64,000 nt of DNA from Cognaticolwellia beringensis (GCF_002076895.1 NZ_CP020465.1:1364001-1428000); one strand, 5' to 3'. Positions 56,001-64,000 are shown, counted from the first letter of the stretch. A program made the numbers and translations. Notes: a model not told the origin generated them from the sequence alone.

Positions 56001-56371
56001 TATATCTTTCAGGGCAATATTTATCGGTACCTAGCTCTGTAGGTTTTATTACATTGTTTGGTGTGGCGGTATTAAATGGTGTGGTAATGGTGGAAAGTAT
56101 AAACCAAAGAATTCAAGGCGGCTCAGTGGCCTCAAAAGCCGTATTTGAAGGCGCAACTTCACGTTTACGACCGGTACTGATGACGGCGATAACTTCTGCA
56201 TTAGGTTTAATTCCTATGTTAATGTCTAATGGTGTAGGAGCAGAAATACAAAGGCCTTTAGCTAGCGTTATTGTGGGTGGGCTAGTAACGGCAACTTTGC
56301 TAACATTATTTGTATTACCGGTGCTTTTTAGTTGGTTTTCGAAGGCTAAAATAATGGAATTGAAACGTTAA
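53096..56371 (+). CDS. Heavy-metal efflux RND transporter (CusA/CzcA family)
   Basis: 1091 residues, about the family length of 1040-1060 plus an insert. It has 12 predicted helices in two RND halves. In TM4, GGIAVAIGMLVDGSVVMVEN lacks the first Asp of the CzcA DFGxxVD motif but keeps the VDG and Glu, as in Cus-type pumps. A charged insertion of about 40 residues (KESNNSALSERKAADPDPHD and neighbours, 54460-54560) sits in the loop before the second half. Without the substrate-site residues checked, copper/silver or zinc/cobalt cannot be decided. Confidence 0.87.
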   Translation: MFNKMIDFSVNNRLLVMLMLVATLVGSVFIIPQLNLDAFPDVTNVQVAVNTEAPGLAAEEVEQLITYPIEAVMYAMPDVEQVRSISKTGLSGVTVVFKEGTDIYFARQLVFERLQAAKELIPQGVGTPEMGPNTSGLGQVFQYLLIADEDAGYDAMALRSLNDWIVKLLLMPVDGVTDVLSFGGNVRQYQVNIEPSKLLSYELSQSDIVSALENNNSNVGGWYMNRGQEQLVVRGTGWFSGGAAGLTDIQQVPVKTVAGTVITVADVATVVLGSEIRQGAATMTRRGKNGEIESLGEVVSGIVLKRMGANTKSTIDGINARLPLIEQALPKGVRFEAFYDQSDLIVKAVNTVVESLILAFIFIAIVLALFLMNLRATFLVLISIPISIAITLMIMSYLGLSANLMSLGGIAVAIGMLVDGSVVMVENMFRHLNRPDETHLSRAIARNESVGLITAPKVSDKESNNSALSERKAADPDPHDVVHDDSSGIPLRLKQAGKAVSRPIFFAASIILVVFMPLFSFEGVEAKLFQPMAISIILAVISAIFVALIVVPALATYMFKKGVKARESIILRPLERWYRKSLALAMHQTKVVMGISLILLFSAMAIVPQIGTEFVPELEEGTINLRATLAPSSSLATALQVAPILEEKLMAFPEVDYALSRMGRAEIGGDPEPVNNIEIYIGLKPVSEWTSASDRYELQRLMAIELEQFPGLLLNFSQPIATRVDELLSGVKAQLAIKLFGPDLTILALKGQEIESAIKSVEGARDVAMEQIVGEAQLVIKPNRQQLSRFGFSVGDVMSLVQNGIGGITAGQVINGNERYDIYVRLQEKSRNSRDAIAEIRLQSPTGAWVRLGDIADISLESGPPQVRRDDVQRRVVIQANVQDRDMGSVVADIRAVIAANVDLPAGYSVAIGGQFENQQRAQARLAIVLPVSLALIALLLYFAFGSIGQAMLILVNVPLAIIGGVFSLYLSGQYLSVPSSVGFITLFGVAVLNGVVMVESINQRIQGGSVASKAVFEGATSRLRPVLMTAITSALGLIPMLMSNGVGAEIQRPLASVIVGGLVTATLLTLFVLPVLFSWFSKAKIMELKR

Positions 56372-56402
56372 TATAGCGAATGAAAGCTAGCGTTTAGATG
56401 GT

Positions 56403-56447
56403 GCATGAATAAGGTCAATGTCGGCTTATTCATGCTGTTTTTATTAT
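56403..56447 (+). terminator. Terminator between RND pump and CDF carrier genes
   Basis: GCATGAATAAG and complement (11 bp) with an 11-base loop, followed by TGTTTTTATT. It separates the CDF gene from the RND operon, so the two are transcribed separately or with partial read-through. Confidence 0.75.
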
Positions 56448-56468
56448 TAGTACTACCAAGAGGTAACT

Positions 56469-57407
56469 ATGTCTGGTAATCATTCTACATCTCGTAATCA
56501 CTTAAATAACCAGTCACATAACCATTCTCATCGTCACTCTCATGGCCACTCAGGCAACGGGAAATTGACTGTTGCCGTATTGATTAATATTTTACTCACC
56601 GTTGTTCAAATTATTGGTGGTGTGCTATCGGGTAGTTTATCTTTGATCGCCGACGCCTTGCATAACTTAAGTGATGCCGGCGCGATTTTAATTGCTATTT
56701 TCGCTCGTAAAATTTCGGCTAAGCAAGCGGATGAAAAGATGACATTTGGTTATCAAAGAGCCGAAATCATAGGTACGCTGATCAATAGCATTACGCTGAT
56801 TATTGTTGGCCTTTATCTAATTTATGAAGCGATCAGTAAATACTTTAATCCAACTGAAATCGATGGCTGGATAGTGATTTATATCGCCGGTATTGCTTTG
56901 GTTATTGATATTGCCACTGCAGTATTAACTTATATGTCAGGCGCAAAAAGTAGCATGAACTTGCGCGCTGCGTTTATTCATAATGTTTCTGATGCTATGG
57001 CGTCTGTTGCGGTAATTATTGCCGGCGTTTTGATTATATTTTATCAGTGGTATGTAGTTGATATCATTGCGACGATATTAATTTCAATCTATGTGCTTTA
57101 TCACGGTGGTTTACTAGCGCTTGAAAGTATTAAAATATTGATGCAAGCAGTGCCAGAAACATGTGAAATCAGTGAGCTTAAGGCGGATATTGAATTAATT
57201 AAAGGTGTGAGTGCAGCTATAGATATTCATGTTTGGCAACTCGATGAACATAAATTGTTTTTAGAATGTAAGGTAGCGTCTGTAACAAACAAGGTTTCCA
57301 TAGATTTAGCTGAGATTAAAGCGATGTTAGCAAAAAAATATGGTATTAAACATTCAACCATTGAAGTTAACCAATCAGGTAAGGCGATAGAATCTAGTTG
57401 TTATTAA
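56469..57407 (+). CDS. Cation diffusion facilitator (zinc exporter type)
   Basis: 312 residues. An N-terminal His-rich arm (NHSHRHSHGHSG) is followed by six helices. The HxxxD metal motifs are in TM2 (ADALHNLSDA) and TM5 (AAFIHNVSDAMAS). A C-terminal cytoplasmic ferredoxin-like domain (SAAIDIHVWQLDEHKLFLECKV) closes it. It is a CzcD/ZitB-type proton-coupled exporter, most probably for zinc. It is transcribed in the same direction as, and just after, the RND unit. Confidence 0.88.
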   Translation: MSGNHSTSRNHLNNQSHNHSHRHSHGHSGNGKLTVAVLINILLTVVQIIGGVLSGSLSLIADALHNLSDAGAILIAIFARKISAKQADEKMTFGYQRAEIIGTLINSITLIIVGLYLIYEAISKYFNPTEIDGWIVIYIAGIALVIDIATAVLTYMSGAKSSMNLRAAFIHNVSDAMASVAVIIAGVLIIFYQWYVVDIIATILISIYVLYHGGLLALESIKILMQAVPETCEISELKADIELIKGVSAAIDIHVWQLDEHKLFLECKVASVTNKVSIDLAEIKAMLAKKYGIKHSTIEVNQSGKAIESSCY

Positions 57408-57544
57408 AGCGTAATTTTTAATAGCGCTAATAATTAACTTTAAAATTTGCTAAGGTAGAATACTTTCTTAAATTTCATCAATAAATCAATTGATTGCTTT
57501 ATTATAACCGCATGTAACAACATGGCTAATGGGGATCTGTAATA

Positions 57545-58984
57545 ATGAATTTCGAACAAATTGTATCGAGTATTAACAATGTTTTATGGGGCGAAGGGCA
57601 AGTACTCATTTATGTGTTGTTATTCGCAGGTTTTTGGTTTTCTTATAAGCTGAAATTTGTTCAAATCCTCAACTTTCGTCACATGTTTTCAGTGATGAAA
57701 AATAGTAGCAAGAATGATGAAAACTCTACTGAAAGTTCAGGTATTAGTTCGCTACAAGCACTTTTTATTGGCTTGTCTGCGCGGGTAGGTACCGGTAATT
57801 TAGCTGGGGTTGCTGTTGCCATTTCACTCGGAGGCAGTGGCGCGATATTTTGGATGTGGGTTATTGCGTTGCTAGGCATGGCTACTGGCTTTGCTGAAAG
57901 TGTTTTAGGGCAACTCTATAAAGTTAGCGACGACCATAAAGAATATCGAGGTGGGCCAGCCTACTATATTCAAAAAGGCCTAAACCAACGTTGGTTAGCC
58001 ATATTATTTTCATTGTGTTTATTCTTAGGTTATGGCTTTAGTTTTAGTGCGATGCAAGCCAATACTATTGCAGATTCATTAAATCATGCGTTTAATATTC
58101 CTAGTTTGTACACCGGAATGGTTATCACTATTCTTGCTGGCGCTATTGTGCTCGGTGGCTTAAAACGTATTGCTCGATTTGCCGAGCTGATTGTGCCTTT
58201 TATGGGCATTGCCTTTATTTTGGTAGCGGTAAGTATCACCTTAATGAACATTAGCGCTGTACCTGCAATGTTATACGATATTATTACCTCAGCTTTTGGC
58301 TTACAAGAAGCAGGTGCTGGTATGTTAGGGGCTGCCATTAAAAATGGTATTCAGCGCGGTTTATACTCTAATGAGGCGGGTGCTGGTAGTGTACCCCATG
58401 CTGCAGCGAGTGCCAGACCTGTGCCTAATCATCCTGTTACACAAGGCTATGTCCAGATGTTAGGCGTTTTTCTTGACACTATGGTGTTATGTACTTGTAC
58501 CGCGTTTATTATTTTACTGGCTGATATAAACTTTACCGGCGAAATGGAAGGTATTCGAGTGACACAAAGTGCTATTACTCATCATTTAGGAGAAAACGGG
58601 GTTTATTTTGTGTCTGCCGCGATTAGTTTATTTGCCTTTACATCAGTGGTCGCAAACTATGCTTATGCGGAAAGTAATTTACATTTTTTCAAACTCGACA
58701 ATAAAGTCGGTCGAACTATCTACACGTCGATGTATTTGGCAATGGTATTTTGGGGCTCAAGTGCTAGTTTAAAACAAGTATGGAGTATGGCCGATGTAGC
58801 TTTAGGGTTAATGACTTTAGTGAACGTTATCGCAATTGTGCAACTTACGCCGACTATAGTGGCATTAACTAAAGATTATAATGCCAAACGAAAAATTGAA
58901 AATGTTAGTGATGCTGATATGGAATTTAAAGAAGCAGACATTGAATTTCAAGGTAAAGTTGAAGCCGGTATTTGGCATAAATAG
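57545..58984 (+). CDS. Alanine or glycine:cation symporter (AGCS family)
   Basis: 479 residues with about 11 helices. The family signature region is LSARVGTGNLAGVAVAISLG, and GLYSNEAGAGSVPHAAASA is the second signature near residue 275. It imports alanine or glycine with sodium (or proton), typical of marine bacteria. It is monocistronic, with a hairpin downstream. Confidence 0.9.
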   Translation: MNFEQIVSSINNVLWGEGQVLIYVLLFAGFWFSYKLKFVQILNFRHMFSVMKNSSKNDENSTESSGISSLQALFIGLSARVGTGNLAGVAVAISLGGSGAIFWMWVIALLGMATGFAESVLGQLYKVSDDHKEYRGGPAYYIQKGLNQRWLAILFSLCLFLGYGFSFSAMQANTIADSLNHAFNIPSLYTGMVITILAGAIVLGGLKRIARFAELIVPFMGIAFILVAVSITLMNISAVPAMLYDIITSAFGLQEAGAGMLGAAIKNGIQRGLYSNEAGAGSVPHAAASARPVPNHPVTQGYVQMLGVFLDTMVLCTCTAFIILLADINFTGEMEGIRVTQSAITHHLGENGVYFVSAAISLFAFTSVVANYAYAESNLHFFKLDNKVGRTIYTSMYLAMVFWGSSASLKQVWSMADVALGLMTLVNVIAIVQLTPTIVALTKDYNAKRKIENVSDADMEFKEADIEFQGKVEAGIWHK

Positions 58985-59030
58985 CTTATGGTTAATTAAT
59001 CGTTTAATCGTAACTTTAGTGACTAAGTTT

Positions 59031-59057
59031 ATGCTTTATAAGACAGTTATAAAGCAT
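59031..59057 (+). terminator. Hairpin after the AGCS symporter gene
   Basis: A perfect 11-bp stem (ATGCTTTATAA and complement) with a 5-base loop, about 45 bases after the stop. The tail (ACTTCTT) is weak. Confidence 0.5.
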
Positions 59058-59447
59058 ACTTCTTAATATCCATGTATTTAACGAGCTTATTTTGACCATA
59101 GACGTTATCAAAAATGTAGTTGAAAAGTCACCTTGTTGATCGATAGAATAAGGTGACTGAAAGAGCTACCCATAGCTTAAAACAATCATGAGCTATTGCT
59201 GAACTGGTTTAATCTACTCCCTTCGTTCGAGCATCTACCTAAAAAAATTGGCGTTGAATCGCGCTATTTAGACACTGTTTTGATATACTATTTACCCATA
59301 TTTCATATGGTTAGCTTTATTCTGAGGCTCTATTTTTTTAGTGAATAACTGAATTTGAAAAATATAGTAAACATCATTCTATCAATTTCAGTTAGATGCT
59401 GATTGTTACTTGTTACTTGTTAGTTGTTACTCAATTGACTCTATTTA
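59058..59447. other. Intergenic region with a small TTGTTACT tandem repeat
   Basis: About 390 AT-rich bases without genes. Near 59403-59432 the 8-base unit TTGTTACT occurs about four times. No function is seen. Confidence 0.5.
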
Positions 59448-59975
59448 TTATTTTGTACGTTCAATTAAACGACGCTTTTCTCTTGCCAACGGTGTTATGT
59501 CTGTAGCAAGGCTTTTCTCTAACCCCAGAGCAAAATAAACTTCAGCCATTAAAAATAAAGGGCCAATTGCTAAGCCCATAATATCATCTAAGAAGGCGGG
59601 TTTAGCTTTTTCATAAATATGACCAATAAATTGAATAATCCAACCGACAACAAATGCGATTATAGCTATCCATAATGCACTCTCCATATTTGACACTAAG
59701 CTTGCAAGATAAATGTTTATTGCAATATATAGCAGCATACCTAAGGCTAGCTTCAAATGTAACTTTAAATAATAGAGCATTACAATAGTGAAAAATATTG
59801 CTGAAGGTGTGTAACTTAATGTTTTGCTACCTATTTCAATAGTAAAGGTATGTAAGCTTAACAATACGGTAATAGCCCAAACAATGAGCGGAACTCCTAC
59901 AAAGTGGGTTATTATATTGTGTTTATTAAAGTGCACACTCTTGTAATTAGATAATTGTTCTTCAACTGTTTTCAT
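59448..59975 (-). CDS. DUF962 (Mpo1-like) membrane protein
   Basis: 175 residues. The DUF962 opening, YKSVHFNKHNIITHFVGVPLI, has the His-x-Asn-x-x-x-His (HNIITH) motif, and IQFIGHIYEKAKPAFLD is the second conserved His motif. There are four or so hydrophobic helices. Eukaryotic relatives (yeast Mpo1) are Fe-dependent dioxygenases of 2-hydroxy fatty acid alpha-oxidation; in bacteria the function is not known. The gene is divergent from yajD. Confidence 0.86.
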   Translation of the reverse strand: MKTVEEQLSNYKSVHFNKHNIITHFVGVPLIVWAITVLLSLHTFTIEIGSKTLSYTPSAIFFTIVMLYYLKLHLKLALGMLLYIAINIYLASLVSNMESALWIAIIAFVVGWIIQFIGHIYEKAKPAFLDDIMGLAIGPLFLMAEVYFALGLEKSLATDITPLAREKRRLIERTK

Positions 59976-60197
59976 GCCAGTTCCTTATTCAACTATAGTT
60001 AAATATCATGGCAAGTAATTGTTTAGAAGTAAAGAGAGCAGACCAGAGTAGCATGACAAAGTTTACCGTATTAGAAGTGATGATTAAAACATTGCTCTAC
60101 GTTCGACAGCCGTTTATAAATGATTATAACGACCGTATTGCAGTTGTGTTGTCTTACTCATACAATAACCGTATTAGTTACTAAAAAAGTTAATAGT

Positions 60198-60542
60198 ATG
60201 TCCTCAGATAGATTAGGCTCCAGCCTTAATTATAAACGCCAAGAGCAAGGTTATCGCGATCGCGCATTGAAGCTATATCCTTGGGTTTGTGGTCGTTGTG
60301 CTCGAGCGTTTGAATATTCAAATATTAGAGAGTTAACGGTTCATCATATGGATCATGATCATACAAATAACCCAAATGACGGCAGTAATTGGGAGCTACT
60401 TTGTATTTACTGCCACGATAATGAACATGCGAAATACACTGATCATGCCAATTATCACACGGAAGTTAAAGCGGGTGACACCAATCAAGACACCGCTACA
60501 TATAACCCGTTTGCAGACTTAAAATCACTGTTAAAAAAATAA
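60198..60542 (+). CDS. yajD: YajD family HNH nuclease
   Basis: The ATG at 60198 is chosen from homology: 114 residues, starting [17 protein letters not shown], against 115 for E. coli YajD. The HNH core is [12 protein letters not shown] (first Cys pair), the [16 protein letters not shown] block and the second pair [11 protein letters not shown]; it ends with the [11 protein letters not shown] motif. It is a presumed DNA/RNA-binding nuclease of unknown target. It is 43 bp upstream of yedI. Confidence 0.88.
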   Translation: MSSDRLGSSLNYKRQEQGYRDRALKLYPWVCGRCARAFEYSNIRELTVHHMDHDHTNNPNDGSNWELLCIYCHDNEHAKYTDHANYHTEVKAGDTNQDTATYNPFADLKSLLKK

Positions 60543-60585
60543 CGTTTTACTAACACCTAACGATATTAATGTAAGGAAATTGAAA

Positions 60586-61536
60586 GTGGCAGGTTCAAGT
60601 TTATTAACCTTACTTGACGATATCGCAACGGTACTAGATGACGTTGCCATCTTATCGAAAGTGGCTGTGAAAAAAACAGCGGGTGTGCTTGGTGATGATT
60701 TAGCCCTTAATGCAGAACAAGTGTCGGGTGTAAAAGCGAATAGAGAGCTGCCGGTTGTTTGGGCTGTTGCCAAAGGCTCATTTCTCAACAAGTTAATTTT
60801 AGTCCCTTCAGCTTTGTTAATTAGTGCATTTTTACCGCCACTGATCACCATTTTATTAGTTCTCGGTGGTTTGTTTCTCTGCTTTGAAGGTTTTGAAAAA
60901 GTTTCTCATAAATTTTTTCATAGTAAGAAAGATTTAACTACTGAGCATCAAGCAGTACTTGAAGCGGTTAGCGATGAAAATATTGACATTGCCGCTTTCG
61001 AAAAAGAAAAAATAAAAGGCGCTATTCGTACCGACTTTATTCTTTCTGCAGAAATTGTAGTTATTGTATTAGGCTCAGTTCAAGATGCACCATTTCAAAC
61101 ACAAGTACTGGTTGTTTCGGCATTGGCTATAGCGATTACCGTTGGCGTATATGGGCTTGTTGCCGGCATTGTAAAGTTAGATGACTTAGGACTATATTTG
61201 CTACGAAAATCAGTGTCAGGACGTTTTAATACCTTACAAAGATCTGTTGGCAGAGGTTTATTAATTTTTGCACCGTTTTTAATGAAGCTATTAACCATAG
61301 TCGGCACTATTGCTATGTTCCTTGTTGGCGGCGGCATTATTGTTCATAGTTTTTCATGGCTTAACCGCCAATTTCATCATATTGAACAATGGGTAGGGCA
61401 ATATCTTGGAACATTTCTTGAAAGTATTTTATCTATTTTACTTGATGGCATTATCGGAATTATTGCAGGTGGTCTAGTATTGGCTATTGTTAGTCTAGTA
61501 TCTAGATTAAAAAAGCATCAAGCTGTTGTTAAGTAG
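60586..61536 (+). CDS. yedI: YedI/DUF808 family membrane protein
   Basis: The start is set at GTG 60586, because AAGGAAATTGAAA precedes it and the protein then begins [19 protein letters not shown], as in E. coli YedI. It has 316 residues and about 5-7 hydrophobic helices; the conserved block [20 protein letters not shown] is near residue 29. The function is unknown. It follows yajD closely and may be cotranscribed. Confidence 0.87.
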   Translation: MAGSSLLTLLDDIATVLDDVAILSKVAVKKTAGVLGDDLALNAEQVSGVKANRELPVVWAVAKGSFLNKLILVPSALLISAFLPPLITILLVLGGLFLCFEGFEKVSHKFFHSKKDLTTEHQAVLEAVSDENIDIAAFEKEKIKGAIRTDFILSAEIVVIVLGSVQDAPFQTQVLVVSALAIAITVGVYGLVAGIVKLDDLGLYLLRKSVSGRFNTLQRSVGRGLLIFAPFLMKLLTIVGTIAMFLVGGGIIVHSFSWLNRQFHHIEQWVGQYLGTFLESILSILLDGIIGIIAGGLVLAIVSLVSRLKKHQAVVK

Positions 61537-61615
61537 ATATATGTTTAAGCTGATTTTTATTAACAATTTCAATTGTATAGTATGTAGATTACAAAATACT
61601 TCATTTTAGCTATTG

Positions 61616-61662
61616 TTTTTTGTTGTCTTCGCCCTGAGTATATAATTGAAGACAACAAAAAA
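61616..61662. promoter_or_regulatory. 15-bp perfect palindrome immediately before hpf
   Basis: TTTTTTGTTGTCTTC, a 17-base spacer, and the exact complement GAAGACAACAAAAAA. The right arm ends in the AAGG that serves as the hpf ribosome site (ATG at 61672). The spacer contains TATAAT (61641-61646), a good -10. So either it is a symmetric operator bracketing the promoter, or, if transcription starts further upstream, an RNA hairpin that masks the ribosome site. It is not a terminator since the A-run is on the 3' side of both strands. Confidence 0.75.
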
Positions 61663-61671
61663 GGTAGCAAT

Positions 61672-62007
61672 ATGAAAATAATCATTTCCGGACATCACGT
61701 TGAAATTACCGAAGGTATAAACGTAGCAATTGAAAATAAATTTGCCAAAGTTGCTAAGCATTTCCCAAGCCTAATGACCTTAGAGGCCATTATTACCGTA
61801 GAGCCGCATCAACAGAAATTAGAAGTATCTACCATTTATGAGGGCGCGACTGTTTCAGTTAACGCTACCGATAAAGAATTATATGCCGCAATAGCTAGTG
61901 CCGCGAGTAAGCTTGAAGCCGCTTTAGCACATCGCAAAGGTGTATTGTCAGCTAAGCAGAAAAAGAAGTTTGAAGTAGAGCAATCAAACGCATTTGAGAG
62001 TCCTTAA
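61672..62007 (+). CDS. hpf: Ribosome hibernation promoting factor (short HPF)
   Basis: 111 residues, the short HPF form (E. coli HPF is 95). The fold is beta-alpha-beta-beta-beta-alpha: MKIIISGHHVEITEGINVAI, the EAIITVEPHQQKLEVSTIY strand pair, ATDKELYAAIASAASKLEAAL helix (given in part) and a short basic tail. It binds the 30S decoding centre and promotes 100S dimers in stationary phase. Its leader contains the long palindrome at 61616-61662. Confidence 0.9.
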   Translation: MKIIISGHHVEITEGINVAIENKFAKVAKHFPSLMTLEAIITVEPHQQKLEVSTIYEGATVSVNATDKELYAAIASAASKLEAALAHRKGVLSAKQKKKFEVEQSNAFESP

Positions 62008-62037
62008 ACCTAGCTGGTAAGCATGAATTAAAAACTC

Positions 62038-62066
62038 AAAGGCCGTTATTAAACGGCCTTTTTATA
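62038..62066 (+). terminator. Strong terminator after hpf
   Basis: AAAGGCCGTT and complement with an ATTA loop, ending in TTTTTATA. A textbook intrinsic terminator. Confidence 0.85.
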
Positions 62067-62463
62067 TTTAATATGAATGGTATGACGCGATCAAACAGAT
62101 GTGAAAGAATGGCGATAGCAGATCTCACTAGCTCATCCTTGCTATCTTCGCTTTAGAACACTTCCATAACATCCCTAGCATAATCCTAGTCACTCCCTTT
62201 TTAATACAAAACTAGCCGTTATTTTGACATGAAGATAAAAGTTGATGAACCTTATCGATTAAATCTTTATTCACTTACTCAAACATTGAAAAACGGTGGG
62301 GTAATCAACTAAAGTATAAATTCTAAATATACGGTGAGGTTATTTAACTAACAATTAGATGAAGTATGGCTATTACGTAAATGTTTACGTAAAATAGCGA
62401 CATTGGCTTTATATGAAAAAAAATTTACTATAAAGCGTACTTTTATTTGCTCCAAGGAATTCC
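62067..62463. other. Intergenic region between hpf and DUF6172 genes
   Basis: About 400 bases with no recognisable gene. TTACGTAAATGTTTACGTAA at about 62374-62393 is a near-perfect palindrome; it may be a binding site. Confidence 0.4.
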
Positions 62464-62760
62464 ATGAAAAAAACATTCGAGTTAACTCACCCAAAAATCA
62501 AACTCGCTAGAATGATTGAGTCAGCGAAACACGAAGTTAAAAAATATTTAAAACGTGAACGTAATAAAACGCTACCTGAAGGTGCTGATTATTGGGATTT
62601 TGATTGTAAAATTGGTAAAACTGAGCAAACGGCTGATGTTATTCATGTCACGACGATTAGCCAGGAAATTGATACGATTTTAGCAGAAGATACGACTTCA
62701 TTTTATCTTGAAATTTTAGTTAAACCTGCCACTCGTTCATTTGAAGAAAAAGAGCTTTAA
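62464..62760 (+). CDS. DUF6172 family protein
   Basis: 98 residues with the family opening MKKTFELTHPKIKLARMIES, then HEVKKYLKRERNKTLPEGAD, and YWDFDCKIG in the middle. It is basic in the first half and acidic later, with no membrane segment. Function unknown. CAAGGAATTCC before the ATG supplies an AAGGA ribosome site. Single gene. Confidence 0.82.
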   Translation: MKKTFELTHPKIKLARMIESAKHEVKKYLKRERNKTLPEGADYWDFDCKIGKTEQTADVIHVTTISQEIDTILAEDTTSFYLEILVKPATRSFEEKEL

Positions 62761-62958
62761 AATTTATTAATTCAATAGTCGTAAGTTTATTGTGCGTTTA
62801 AAGTAAAGTTTTATAAACGCACAACATTATCGTTCAAGCTTCCTTCCACAACATAATCTATTATCTTTTCAGTTCATTCGCTATTCAGCGCTAATTAACT
62901 ATACTTCTCCTGTCGATTTTTTGGCAAACATTTTTCGGTAAACAATGGAGAGTATAAA

Positions 62959-63408
62959 ATGAAACATATCGTCAAGTTTTTTGGATTATGTTGCATACTC
63001 TTTGCCTTTTCTTCTCAAGCAGAACTTGAGATTTATAAAGACTATGATCTTGGTAGTGAAATTATTTCAATGACCACCGTGCGTATTGACCCCAATATGG
63101 AGGATATTTATTTAGCAGGACTTCGAGAAAGTTGGGTGAAAGCGGTCCGCATGCAAAAAAAATTAGGCTACATTAAAGACTGGAAAATATATGGCAGTGA
63201 GCTGCCACAAAGTGGTGACTTTAATATGGTGTTAATGGTTATTTTTGAGAAAAGTAGTGATTTAGAACCAAATCAAGAAAAATACAATACCTTTATGAAA
63301 AGTTGGGGTAATGCCAATAAAGAAAATTCTCGAGAAATAACGAAAACCTATCCAAATGTAAGAACCTTAACGGGTGAATATCGATTAAGAGAAATTATGA
63401 TCAAGTAG
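62959..63408 (+). CDS. Exported hypothetical protein
   Basis: 149 residues with a signal peptide (cut after SSQA). The mature part begins with a strand (ELEIYKDYDLGSEIISMTTV) and two amphipathic helices (MEDIYLAGLRESWVKAVRMQ), then a long helix (KYNTFMKSWGNANKENSREI). It looks like a small periplasmic alpha/beta, possibly dimeric-barrel, protein. I do not recognise the family. Single gene with GGAG upstream. Confidence 0.6.
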   Translation: MKHIVKFFGLCCILFAFSSQAELEIYKDYDLGSEIISMTTVRIDPNMEDIYLAGLRESWVKAVRMQKKLGYIKDWKIYGSELPQSGDFNMVLMVIFEKSSDLEPNQEKYNTFMKSWGNANKENSREITKTYPNVRTLTGEYRLREIMIK

Positions 63409-63520
63409 CTTAGGCATTAAGCTGTTCTATACCTAAAGCCAATGCTTTAGGTATAGTTATACTCAACTCAACTTTATAGCCAGGTGAATCTATTAATTTG
63501 ATGCCAGTATTTTATACATG

Positions 63521-64000
63521 TTAATAGCCGATTAATCCATTTATATGCGCTACAGCACTTCTTCCTAAAGCGTTGAGGGCATAGCCACCTTCAAGCACAG
63601 ACACAATCCGACCATGAGCATATTTATCGGCAATATCTTTAAGTTGGTCAGTTACCCAACGATAATCTTCATCTACTAAACACACTTGTGACATTTCGTC
63701 TTCTATATGCGCGTCGAAGCCTGCTGAAATAAATATTATTTGCGGCTTAAATTTCTTTAATGCGGGTAACCAATGATCGAGAATCGCTTCTCTAAAGTCA
63801 TTACTTTTTGTTGTTGCCGCTAATGGTGTATTAATGATTGGCGGTTTAGTACTTTCTTGCACTTCAAATGGATAAAATGGATATTGATAAGTAGAACAAA
63901 ATAAATAGCCTTTTTTACCTTTTATAATATTTTCTGTACCGTTGCCGTGATGAACGTCAAAATCAACAATAGCGACGCGCTTTAATTTATATTTTTCTTT
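63521..64000 (-). CDS. Histone-deacetylase-family protein (partial, runs off right edge)
   Basis: The C-terminal roughly 159 residues of an arginase/HDAC-fold deacetylase (acetoin-utilisation type) are present; the N-terminus lies beyond 64000. VDFDVHHGNGTENII holds the zinc-site Asp/His and the catalytic neighbourhood. PQIIFISAGFDAHIEDEMSQ supplies the later zinc Asp, and the C-terminal gly-rich SVLEGGYAL loop ends the core. It probably removes acetyl groups from polyamines, acetoin-like compounds or protein lysines. An internal Met at about 63862 is not the start. Confidence 0.88.
   Translation of the reverse strand, partial: KEKYKLKRVAIVDFDVHHGNGTENIIKGKKGYLFCSTYQYPFYPFEVQESTKPPIINTPLAATTKSNDFREAILDHWLPALKKFKPQIIFISAGFDAHIEDEMSQVCLVDEDYRWVTDQLKDIADKYAHGRIVSVLEGGYALNALGRSAVAHINGLIGY

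Noticed and set aside
63521..63862. Separate 113-residue gene starting at the Met at 63862
   Set aside because: The frame continues upstream with HDAC motifs to the window edge, so this Met is internal.
1..64000. CRISPR array, prophage, intact insertion sequence, tRNA or rRNA
   Set aside because: None of the hallmark repeats, transposase genes or cloverleaf-like segments were seen by eye; a proper tRNA scan was not possible.

Overview
The window is a stretch of an AT-rich gammaproteobacterial chromosome. Gene content (TonB-dependent receptor, OmpA/OprF-type porin, YdbH-YnbE-YdbL and PqiABC lipid-transport systems, LpoB, YeiP/EfpL, short HPF, YajD, YedI) and the protein style point to a marine member of the Alteromonadales, most like Colwellia or Thalassotalea. 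That placement is inference from recognised families; no search was run. I see no rRNA, tRNA, CRISPR array, prophage or intact insertion sequence. Most of the window looks like ordinary chromosomal backbone.

Layout. 1-9173 (minus strand) is one tightly packed run read from a TonB-dependent receptor through a membrane-domain/flavin-reductase fusion and a DUF547 protein into a YnjB-YnjC-YnjD ABC importer; the ATPase runs off the left edge. 9547-12885 holds an OprF-like porin divergent from a crfX-cmpX-sigX-like trio (small membrane protein, mechanosensitive-type channel, ECF sigma factor). 12982-16362 is ydbH-ynbE-ydbL. 16591-21419 has single housekeeping or accessory genes (esterase, DUF938 methyltransferase, COG3146/DUF482 acyltransferase, YedK, DUF2750, DoxX). 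21815-24958 is a lipoprotein cluster (COG3014, YcfL, LpoB, glycine-zipper protein). 25025-32447 carries an RDD protein, an exo/endonuclease/phosphatase-family protein, an MscS channel flanked by two homologous 59-residue proteins, an S9 peptidase and a DnaQ-type exonuclease.

32448-33052 contains what looks like a broken fdhD relic. 34093-38794 includes ybaK and pqiABC. 38935-45934 has a 4Fe-4S uracil-DNA glycosylase, an M14 peptidase, YeiP/EfpL, a GNAT, a chemotaxis receptor, a NUDIX hydrolase and a 49-residue coiled-coil protein. 46203-50740 is a two-gene alpha-glucan unit (GH13 lipoprotein plus GH31). 51006-57407 is a divalent-metal efflux locus (Cys/His-rich small protein, RND adaptor, RND pump, CDF carrier) with no outer-membrane channel gene. 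57545-64000 ends with an alanine/sodium symporter, DUF962, YajD, YedI, HPF behind a long perfect palindrome, DUF6172, an exported orphan and a partial histone-deacetylase-family gene.

The points I rate highest are the TonB/flavin-reductase-fusion/DUF547/YnjBCD operon, the crfX-cmpX-sigX locus divergent from an OprF-like gene, the duplicated small proteins around MscS, the 15-bp palindrome in front of hpf, and the terminator-like hairpin inside the ynjB 5' end. Several genes too short for ordinary ORF calling were added by hand (17321, 27539, 28858, 45785).
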